From Anaerolineales bacterium HSG25 (GTDB taxonomy: Bacteria > Chloroflexota > Anaerolineae > 4572-78 > J111), in assembly GCA_030377865.1 (NCBI GenBank), contig JAUCGA010000063.1, positions 1 to 32,902 of the forward strand: DNA of 32,902 nt. Direction: 5' to 3'. The translations under genes were made by a program, and so were the position numbers. Position 1 is the stretch's first letter, and each line of letters begins with the position of its first letter. Below are positions 8,540 to 15,996 of the stretch, piece after piece. Under the pieces are notes generated by a model. The model was not told where the DNA came from, ran no database searches, and was given only the letters and a program-made list of their open reading frames with translations.

Positions 8540-11500
8540 ATGTTACAAAGTTGGGTTATTATAACCGTATCACTTGTTTATATTGGTACACTATTTGCTA
8601 TTGCCTATTATGGTGATAAACGGGCTGATTCTGGCCGAAGTTTAATTAACAATCCCTATATCTACGCTCTCTCATTGGCTGTCTACTGTACCGCATGGAC
8701 ATTTTATGGCAGTGTGGGGCGAGCCGCATCCGCAGGAATTGGCTTTTTACCGATTTATTTAGGCCCAACATTACTAATTATAGGGTGGTGGTTTGTGTTA
8801 CGGAAAATTATCCGAATTAGTAAACACAATCATATCACCTCAATTGCCGACTTTATCGCTTCTCGGTATGGCAAAAATGCTAAATTGGGAGGGTTGGTTG
8901 CGTTTGTTGCGGTATGGGGAATCATTCCTTATATCGGTCTTCAGCTTAAGGCTGTCTCTACTAGTTATACTATCCTTCAAAATTACCCCTCGATTGAAAT
9001 GCCAACAAGTGTCCACTTAATTCCCATCCTCGGGGATACCGCATTTTATGTCACAATTTTATTAGCCATATTTACAATTTTATTCGGAACACGCCATTTG
9101 GATGCTACGGAGCATCATGAAGGTTTAGTCGTTGCTATAGCCTTTGAGTCGGTTATCAAGTTGGTTGCGTTTATGGGAGCGGGTCTCTTTGTTACCTATT
9201 TTGTTCATGACGGCTTTGGTGATTTATTCAGTAAAGTAGCTAGTAATCCAGACCTAACTGACCTTTTTACGATGCAAAGTAATTATAATGATTGGGTTGG
9301 ACTAATGTTTCTTTCAGCTATGGCTGTTGTCTGTTTACCTCGCCAATTTCAGATGGGTGTAATCGAAAACGTCAATGAAAAATACCTTAATAAGGCGATG
9401 TGGCTGTTCCCACTTTATCTACTCATCATCAACATCTTTGTGTTACCAATTGCATTTGGGGGGCGTTTAATGTTTCCCAACGGCGACGTACTAGCCGATA
9501 CCTTTGTGTTAGCAATTCCTATGGCCCATCACCAGCAATCTTTGGCCTTGTTAGTGTTTATTGGTGGACTATCTGCCGCAACAAGCATGGTAGTTGTAGC
9601 GACAGTGACACTTAGCACTATGGTCTCTAACGATTTGGTGATGCCGGTTTTGCTTCGTGTACCTGTTTTTGGTATTGCCCAACGAGGCGACCTAACTAAC
9701 CTCTTGCTCAACATTCGACGGGGCGCGATTGTTATAATTTTACTCCTGAGTTATAGTTACATTCGGATGATTGGTGATTCGCGAGAATTAGTCTCAATTG
9801 GACTTATCTCCTTTTCTGCCGTGGCTCAGTTTGCCCCACTTATATTTGGGGGTATCTATTGGAAACAGGGTAATCGACTTGGAGCCTTGATAGGTTTATC
9901 AAGTGGATTTTTGGTATGGAGCTATACACTAGGACTACCATCTCTCGTTGGTTCTGGACTTTTCTCCCATAATTTTATCGAGCAAGGCCCGTGGGGGATT
10001 ACATTCCTCAAACCTTATGCTCTGTTTGGTTTGGATGGTATAAATCCTATCACCCATGCCTTAATTTGGAGTATGATGGTTAATATCGGGGCTTATGTTA
10101 TTGTCTCATTAGTGTGGGAACCTCGAAATTTGATTGACCATAAACAGGCACTTTTATTTGTTGATGTGTTTGATGAAACAGGTGAACAGGCTGACATCTC
10201 AGTTTGGCGAGGTAAGGTCAGTGTTGCGACTCTACATGAACTGTTAGAGCGATTTTTAGGAACTAGTCGAGCCGGTGAACTACTGACTAAATATGCAAAT
10301 TGGCATAGTGTAGATTGGATCGAAATAGCCGAAGCTGACCCGCAGTTGATAGATTATGTCGAGCGCCGTTTGGCCGGAGTTATCGGCGCGGCTTCCGCTC
10401 AAGTTGTAGTTGCTTCGACCATAAAAGAGAAGCCACTAAGCGCCCAAGAGGTCATGAGTATTCTTGACGAAACATCTACCAACTACCGGCTCTTATCAGA
10501 ACAGTTACAGACCTATTCTCAAGAGTTAGAGCAGAAGAATGAGGCTCTTGAGCGCATGGATAAACTTAAGGATGATTTTTTAGCAAACACATCTCATGAA
10601 TTAAGAACACCACTTAACGGTATTATTGGTCTCACTGAATCGATGATTGACGGAGCAACAGGTGAGCTAACGCACGAGCAACAAAAAACCTTATCCATGG
10701 TTGTGTCAGGTGGGCATCGGTTAACGAACCTGATTAACGATATCTTAGACTTTTCTAAACTTAAGCATGACGCGCTAACCCTGCAACTTAGACCCATTCG
10801 ACTACGAACATTGGTAGATGTAGTACTGACTCTATCCATGCCATTGGTTGGTTCAAAATCGATTAAACTGGTTAACTCTATAAGTTCCGATACTCCGGCT
10901 GTTTATGGTGATGAAAATAGAATTCAGCAGGTTTTTTATAATTTAATAGGAAATGCTATTAAATTTACTGCATCAGGTAAGGTTGAGGTTTCAGCTAACA
11001 TCATTCCTCCTGAGGGTGAAACCGAAAAAAAGAACGGGGAGATCGAGATTCGGATCACTGATACGGGTATTGGAATTAGTGCTGAAAAACAGGAAACTAT
11101 ATTTAAAGCATTTGAACAAGCTGATGGCTTCATTGCCAGAGAGTATGGTGGTACTGGATTAGGTTTGACTGTCACCGAACAACTAGTGGCCTTACATGGC
11201 GGAACGATGCAGGTTGAGTCAACGCCGGGGGAAGGATCAATGTTTAGTTTTACCCTCACGATTGCCTCGGCAGAAGATCAGACCGTTACTGATGATGATG
11301 AGTTATCTTTTGCCAATAGGTCAATTGTTACGGTTTCTATTATTGAAGATGATGATGTCTCTGCTGTTACCCCCGCTCAACCAGTTGACGAGAAGGCATT
11401 TAGGGTGCTGGTTGTTGATGATGAACCAGTTAATTTACAGGTTCTAGTCAATCAACTTACCCTACAGAACTATCAAGTTGTTGAGGCTCACAACGGTTTT

Positions 11501-13357
11501 GAGGCTCTTGAGCTTATAGAAAGCGAAGCCCCATTTGATTTGATTGTGCTTGATGTCATGATGCCTCGTATGTCGGGCTATGAGGTTTGTCGAGAGATCC
11601 GTCGCGAATACCCTGCGGCAGAGTTACCTGTTATTTTGTTGACTGCCAAAAATCGAGCTACTGATTTAATCGCCGGTTTTGATGCTGGAGCGAACGATTA
11701 CCTGACTAAACCATTTTCAAGTGCAGAACTGCTTGTTCGAGTAAAAACCCATGTTCAACTAACAACCTTGTATCATAATCTGCAAAAACATCAACACCAA
11801 CTTGAAGAATTGGTTGCGGCTCGTACACTTCGTTTGGAGATTGTGGCCGCGTTAAGTGAACATCTGAACGCGATTCTTGATTTTGATAAACTATTGAGTG
11901 AGGTAGTGACAAAAGTACAAGAAAGCTTTGGTTACTATCATGCTCATATTTATCGGCTTAACCAAGAAGAAGAGCAGTTAGTTTTAGCCGAAGGAACAGG
12001 ACAAGCTGGTCTACAAATGAAGGCTGATGAGCATCAAATCCCGCTTAATTCAGAATCTGGATTGGTGGCTCAAGCGGCCCGAACGGGTCAAATCGCTTGG
12101 TCGAGTGATGTTCAACAGGATGAAAACTGGTTGGCTAACCCCCTATTACCAGAAACTCGTTCTGAGATGGCAGTACCAATCATTACTGAAGGGCAGGTGG
12201 TTGGGGTACTTGACGTGCAACAAGATAAAATTGCTGGTTTAGATGATGGAGATGCCAACCTTTTGCGTTCTTTAGCTAGTCAAATTGGTGTTGCTATCAA
12301 AAATGCCCAACTGTATGGCTTTGCCCAACAAGCTAACGAAGAACTCCATAGACTTAATACCGACAAAGATAAATTCTTTTCGATTGTGGCTCATGATTTG
12401 CGTGGCCCGTTTGGCCCAGTGCGAGGATTGGCTCAGTTACTTTATGAAATGCACGACGATTTTGGCCCGGAGGAGATTAAAGAGACTTGTTTGGGGATTT
12501 ATCGCTCTGCCGAGAATGTATATCATCTATTAGAAAACCTGCTCGAATGGTCTCGGCTTCAAGGTGGACGCATGGACTATCAACCCGATTCGGTTGATTT
12601 GCAAGCTGTGATTAAACAAATAATCGACTTGTTACAAGACACAGCTGATACTAAAGAAATTACCCTACACGATAAAGTTGTAGAACCGATTTGGGTAGTT
12701 GCTGACAGGTACATGCTCAATACCATACTTCGTAATTTAGCCTCAAATGCTCTTAAATTTACACCCGAAAACGGTCATGTGACCATCTCTGCAAAAGTTG
12801 ACCAAACATGGGGAACATCGTCTAAATTGGCTCCCTATGTACAGATTTTAGTAAGTGATACAGGAGTGGGGATTAACGAGGATGATATAGAAAAATTATT
12901 TCAACTCGGTAAAACTCATACCACTATTGGTACTGCAAACGAAAAAGGAACAGGTTTAGGTTTGGTAATGTGTGCCGAAATGGTCGAAAAACATGGCGGG
13001 CAAATTTGGATAGAAAGTGTTGTCGATCAAGGAACTACATTTATTTTCACCATGCCACTTGATGAGACTCAACTAATCCCCACGTTTTCTGATGAGCCAA
13101 TAAAAAATATACCCTCTGATATGAATCTCACAACATCGGTAGTAATTGAGGAAAAATTTATCATACCCTCTAACGATGAGTTGAAAATCTTGTTAGATTT
13201 GGCTCTTATGGGTGATATGCGTGGTGTTCAAGAAAAAGCAGTCTATTTTCAATCATTAGATGAGTGCTACACTCCATTTTCTGATAAACTACGCGAGCTG
13301 GCTCAAGGCTTTGAGGATGAGAAGCTTATAGAATTGGTTGAACAACATTTGATTTGA
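8540..13357 (+). CDS. SSS-transporter/STAC double hybrid histidine kinase (CbrA-like N-terminus)
   Basis: GAGGA lies 9 nt before the ATG. Residues ~1-525 form a polytopic sodium:solute-symporter (SSS) domain of the CbrA type, with diagnostic stretches LDATEHHEGLVVAIAFES and CLPRQFQMGVIENVN. Then come a STAC-type linker (~540-600, LHELLERFLG), a first kinase core (FLANTSHELRTPLNG, H686; DTGIGI; GTGLGL), a receiver (phosphoacceptor D1005; LTKPF), the island's GAF module (~1095-1250, GYYHAHIYRLNQ), and a second complete kinase core (FFSIVAHDLRGPF, H1285; DTGVGI; GTGLGL). A conserved-looking acidic helical tail (~1535-1605) may act as a phosphotransfer or docking element; that is inference. Known CbrA-like proteins couple a transporter-like sensor to one kinase core. 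The appended REC-GAF-kinase looks like fusion with a second sensor. At 1605 aa it is the largest protein here. The ligand is unknown; CbrA relatives are linked to amino acids. Confidence 0.9.
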   Translation: MLQSWVIITVSLVYIGTLFAIAYYGDKRADSGRSLINNPYIYALSLAVYCTAWTFYGSVGRAASAGIGFLPIYLGPTLLIIGWWFVLRKIIRISKHNHITSIADFIASRYGKNAKLGGLVAFVAVWGIIPYIGLQLKAVSTSYTILQNYPSIEMPTSVHLIPILGDTAFYVTILLAIFTILFGTRHLDATEHHEGLVVAIAFESVIKLVAFMGAGLFVTYFVHDGFGDLFSKVASNPDLTDLFTMQSNYNDWVGLMFLSAMAVVCLPRQFQMGVIENVNEKYLNKAMWLFPLYLLIINIFVLPIAFGGRLMFPNGDVLADTFVLAIPMAHHQQSLALLVFIGGLSAATSMVVVATVTLSTMVSNDLVMPVLLRVPVFGIAQRGDLTNLLLNIRRGAIVIILLLSYSYIRMIGDSRELVSIGLISFSAVAQFAPLIFGGIYWKQGNRLGALIGLSSGFLVWSYTLGLPSLVGSGLFSHNFIEQGPWGITFLKPYALFGLDGINPITHALIWSMMVNIGAYVIVSLVWEPRNLIDHKQALLFVDVFDETGEQADISVWRGKVSVATLHELLERFLGTSRAGELLTKYANWHSVDWIEIAEADPQLIDYVERRLAGVIGAASAQVVVASTIKEKPLSAQEVMSILDETSTNYRLLSEQLQTYSQELEQKNEALERMDKLKDDFLANTSHELRTPLNGIIGLTESMIDGATGELTHEQQKTLSMVVSGGHRLTNLINDILDFSKLKHDALTLQLRPIRLRTLVDVVLTLSMPLVGSKSIKLVNSISSDTPAVYGDENRIQQVFYNLIGNAIKFTASGKVEVSANIIPPEGETEKKNGEIEIRITDTGIGISAEKQETIFKAFEQADGFIAREYGGTGLGLTVTEQLVALHGGTMQVESTPGEGSMFSFTLTIASAEDQTVTDDDELSFANRSIVTVSIIEDDDVSAVTPAQPVDEKAFRVLVVDDEPVNLQVLVNQLTLQNYQVVEAHNGFEALELIESEAPFDLIVLDVMMPRMSGYEVCREIRREYPAAELPVILLTAKNRATDLIAGFDAGANDYLTKPFSSAELLVRVKTHVQLTTLYHNLQKHQHQLEELVAARTLRLEIVAALSEHLNAILDFDKLLSEVVTKVQESFGYYHAHIYRLNQEEEQLVLAEGTGQAGLQMKADEHQIPLNSESGLVAQAARTGQIAWSSDVQQDENWLANPLLPETRSEMAVPIITEGQVVGVLDVQQDKIAGLDDGDANLLRSLASQIGVAIKNAQLYGFAQQANEELHRLNTDKDKFFSIVAHDLRGPFGPVRGLAQLLYEMHDDFGPEEIKETCLGIYRSAENVYHLLENLLEWSRLQGGRMDYQPDSVDLQAVIKQIIDLLQDTADTKEITLHDKVVEPIWVVADRYMLNTILRNLASNALKFTPENGHVTISAKVDQTWGTSSKLAPYVQILVSDTGVGINEDDIEKLFQLGKTHTTIGTANEKGTGLGLVMCAEMVEKHGGQIWIESVVDQGTTFIFTMPLDETQLIPTFSDEPIKNIPSDMNLTTSVVIEEKFIIPSNDELKILLDLALMGDMRGVQEKAVYFQSLDECYTPFSDKLRELAQGFEDEKLIELVEQHLI

Positions 13358-13381
13358 AATTTCAATAAGCTGATATTGTGT

Positions 13382-13450
13382 GTAAATATTCAGTGAACTC
13401 GCCAGAAGGAACGGTCAGAAACCCGATTTCTCAAAGAAATCGGGTTTCTA
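13382..13450. mobile_element. Mini-element A, copy 2, left half
   Basis: It matches copies 1 and 3 from GTAAATATTCAGTGAACTCG through the perfect 15-bp hairpin (13417-13431 with 13435-13449) and stops at GGGTTTCTA. The expected next bases GGGCGGTTTTACT are found only at 13688, 237 bp further on. The 8 bp to its left, TATTGTGT, resemble TATATGTGT just after the right half, which fits an older, mutated target duplication. Confidence 0.8.
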
Positions 13451-13566
13451 AGTAACTTTCATTTCTAAGTTGTCACTTTTCTCGGAGTGCAAGAATTCCA
13501 TTCTTGCTGTCAAAATACAATTTTGACACTCCTGTTTTTAACAAGTTAGTTCTGAAAACTACTTAG
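13448..13566. mobile_element. Palindromic element B with Y-shaped core, inserted in mini-element A
   Basis: The outer arms 13448-13475 (CTAAGTAACTTTCATT...) and 13536-13566 (on the opposite strand CTAAGTAGTTTTCAGA...) are inverted repeats with about 20 of 28 matches. Inside, GGAGTG (13484-13489) pairs with CACTCC (13527-13532) and encloses two perfect 7-bp hairpins: CAAGAAT-TCC-ATTCTTG (13490-13506) and TCAAAAT-ACA-ATTTTGA (13510-13526). The result is a three-way junction. A T-run follows (TGTTTTT), so transcription of the upstream kinase gene may end here. TA dinucleotides border the element (13449-13450 and 13564-13565). Confidence 0.7.
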
Positions 13567-13685
13567 GAACGGGATTTTAATAACTTGCGCGTTTACATGA
13601 GGAGTTAGGCACATGTCGTGCCGGATAAGGCCGCACCACAGGTGCTAACTCCTCAACATGCACAAGTTAATTAATTCTCAATCCT
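13566..13685. mobile_element. Palindromic element C with Y-shaped core, inserted next to B
   Basis: Long imperfect arms (TTAATAACTTGCGC... against GCACAAGTTAATTAA) lead to a 9-bp stem, GAGGAGTTA (13599-13607) with TAACTCCTC (13646-13654). That stem encloses two hairpins, GGCAC-ATGTC-GTGCC (13608-13622) and GCACC-ACA-GGTGC (13633-13645). It is bordered by TA at 13564-13565 and 13686-13687. The core matches, inverted, the element at 7561-7661. Confidence 0.7.
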
Positions 13686-13710
13686 TAGGGCGGTTTTACT
13701 AAACTTTTAC
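13686..13710. mobile_element. Mini-element A, copy 2, right half
   Basis: TAGGGCGGTTTTACTAAACT and the following TTTAC match the right end of copy 1 (1021-1045) with one mismatch. Joined to 13382-13450 it restores a full element of about 91 bp, so the sequence between is an insertion. Confidence 0.8.
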
Positions 13711-13880
13711 TATATGTGTACTGTTCAGCTTGATGTTGAAAAGGTTGATGTCACCCAGAGTGTTGTTTGCGAAGGATTTTTAATTTTAGTTGTGCAAAAA
13801 CACTACAGCGGATACTTAACTTTGCAACATATATATATCTGTCAAAAACATCCGTTTGATTTTAGAAATTATAAGACGAT

Positions 13881-15863
13881 ATGCACACAAATATATATAA
13901 ACGACTAATTGTAACCTATATAGGATTTGCTGTAATACCAATATTATTGCTTATAATCATGGCTTTTTGGCTTGATTTTATAGCTGTAATAGCTATTACC
14001 ATTGTCACTTTACTAGGAGTAGCTCTTGCCACAATCTGGGCGATTCAAGTTGTGCAGAGCCTCGTTATTCCTGTTGATACCTTGACTGAGGCGGCTCAAC
14101 TCATTGTAGACGATGCATTACTCGAACAGCCACTTTTAGAAACTGATGATCAGTTTGGTTTAATTGCCAAAGCATTAAATATTCTTATGGCTCGCCTCCA
14201 CACTACGACGGAAACCATAGAAGATCAAGTCCGCGAGCGTACCAAAGCCCTAGAAACTGGAGTGGCTATTAGTCGGCAAATCACTGCGATTCTTGATGTT
14301 GATAAGCTCCTTTTTTATGTGGTTAACCGAATTCAGACCGATTTTATGCTTTACCATACCCATATTTATCTGTTAGAGGACGATAAAAAAACATTGAGTA
14401 TGGTTCAAAATTCTGTTGAAGCATGGTGCCCATTAAAAAAAGCAGGTGACTATATTACTGTTGGTCAGGGCATCATTGGTATTGCCGCTCAAGAGCAAAA
14501 ACAGTTTTTATGTAATGACACTCAACAGCTTAATGGATTTGAGCCTCATCCTCTTATGCCCGATACGCGAACAAAACTGGTCATTCCATTGTTAAAAGCA
14601 GACCAACTACTAGGAGTAATTGATATTCAGGCTCGAGAAATTAATCGGTTTTCAAATGATGATGTCTCACTTATGCAATCAATTTCTGACCAAATCGCGG
14701 TGGCTATTGATAATTTAAGATTGTTGGCTCAAACTCAAACTGCATTGAAAGAGGTAGAATACTTAAATCGGCAACTGACAAATGAAAATTGGCAACAGTT
14801 TTCAGATGAGGAAACGATTCCAGCCTATCGTTTTGTCCAAGGTGATATAGTCCAAACTGAACCTGAAGCATTAGAGACTTGGACACCGTTATTGCAACAA
14901 TCTATTGCCCAAAGAGGTGTAGTACAACACAAAAAACTAATCGACTATAACGACACCGATTCGACAATTACAGTACCTCTTATTTTACGGGGTGCAGTGA
15001 TTGGAGCGATGGGCATTAAGCGAAAAAAATCACCGAATTGGGCTAATGAGGAGTTGGCCGCGGTCGAGGCAGTAACGAATCAAATTAGCTTGGCGTTAGA
15101 AAATTCTCGCCTATCAACCGAACAAGAGAAAACTATTGTTAAATTACAAGAGCTTGATCGCTTAAAGTCAGAATTTTTAACTAGCATGAGCCATGAACTC
15201 CGCACCCCACTTAACGCTATACTTGGCTTTGCCGATATTTTATTGCAAGGTATTGATGGCGAACTGACCGAATATGCTCAAAATGATATCCAACTTATCT
15301 ATAATAGTGGACAACACCTTTTAACCCTTATCAATGATATTCTCGATATTTCAAAAATTGAGGCTGGTATGATGGAAATTGTACCCGAAATTGTTGAAGT
15401 GATACCATTAATCAACGAGGTAGTTGCCGCTTCTGGTTCTCTTGTTAGAGATAAAGCTGTTAAGATTGTTAAGGACGTTCCAGACAAAGTGCCAAATATC
15501 TATGCCGACAACATCAGATTTAAGCAAATTTTGCTAAATTTGGTCAGTAATGCCTCAAAATTTACTTCAAAAGGGTCGATTACAGTGCAAGTTCGCGTAC
15601 CAGATTCTGAGGCGATGCGTTTTACGATTATTGATACAGGGATAGGGATTCCGAAGGATAAGCAGATTGCTATTTTTGAGCGATTTAAGCAGGCTGATAT
15701 GACCACTACCAAAGAGTTTGGGGGTACCGGATTAGGTTTAGCGATATGCAGACAACTCGTAGAGATGCACGGAGGTGAAATAGGGCTACACAGTGAGGTT
15801 GGGGTCGGCTCTCAGTTTTATTTTACGATTCCTATAGCGCAGAGTATAAGACCGAATAATTGA
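13881..15863 (+). CDS. Membrane histidine kinase: two TM segments, HAMP, GAF, GAF-like, HisKA, HATPase
   Basis: This 660-residue kinase has two adjacent TM helices (~9-29 and ~33-57) with almost no loop between, so it probably senses the membrane or the cytoplasm. Then come HAMP (~58-115), the island's GAF module (~125-290, LYHTHIYLLEDD), a shorter GAF-like domain (~325-410, TVPLILRGAVIGAMGI) and a coiled stretch. The HisKA box is FLTSMSHELRTPLNAILGF (H438). The HATPase shows DTGIGIP and GTGLGLAICRQLVEMHGG. There is no receiver, so it should act in trans. It lies 133 bp upstream of the PLP-enzyme/receiver fusion and is that protein's nearest candidate partner. The start ATG lacks a strong ribosome-binding site. 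Confidence 0.9.
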   Translation: MHTNIYKRLIVTYIGFAVIPILLLIIMAFWLDFIAVIAITIVTLLGVALATIWAIQVVQSLVIPVDTLTEAAQLIVDDALLEQPLLETDDQFGLIAKALNILMARLHTTTETIEDQVRERTKALETGVAISRQITAILDVDKLLFYVVNRIQTDFMLYHTHIYLLEDDKKTLSMVQNSVEAWCPLKKAGDYITVGQGIIGIAAQEQKQFLCNDTQQLNGFEPHPLMPDTRTKLVIPLLKADQLLGVIDIQAREINRFSNDDVSLMQSISDQIAVAIDNLRLLAQTQTALKEVEYLNRQLTNENWQQFSDEETIPAYRFVQGDIVQTEPEALETWTPLLQQSIAQRGVVQHKKLIDYNDTDSTITVPLILRGAVIGAMGIKRKKSPNWANEELAAVEAVTNQISLALENSRLSTEQEKTIVKLQELDRLKSEFLTSMSHELRTPLNAILGFADILLQGIDGELTEYAQNDIQLIYNSGQHLLTLINDILDISKIEAGMMEIVPEIVEVIPLINEVVAASGSLVRDKAVKIVKDVPDKVPNIYADNIRFKQILLNLVSNASKFTSKGSITVQVRVPDSEAMRFTIIDTGIGIPKDKQIAIFERFKQADMTTTKEFGGTGLGLAICRQLVEMHGGEIGLHSEVGVGSQFYFTIPIAQSIRPNN

Positions 15864-15996
15864 TATTTTTGGCAGTAGGTGTTAAAATATTAAATATGGA
15901 GTTAATTCTTTGCCACCTCTAATAATCCATGTAAGATACCACATTTGATGTGTAACATTAACATCTAATTGATCAAAAATTCTAAGGACTGAGGTC

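Larger units (their letters stand above)
13358..13880. other. Intergenic region made of nested palindromic elements
   Basis: This 523-bp gap has no convincing gene. From left to right it holds the left half of mini-element A (13382-13450), palindromic element B (13448-13566), palindromic element C (13566-13685), the right half of A (13686-13710), and about 170 bp of AT-rich leader before the next kinase. An open frame at 13714-13908 has no ribosome-binding site and runs into the real gene in another frame, so it is left out. Confidence 0.7.

Noticed and set aside
13714..13908. 64-aa open frame before the 13881 kinase
   Set aside because: No ribosome-binding site, begins at the end of mini-element A, overlaps the kinase start in another frame and resembles no protein.
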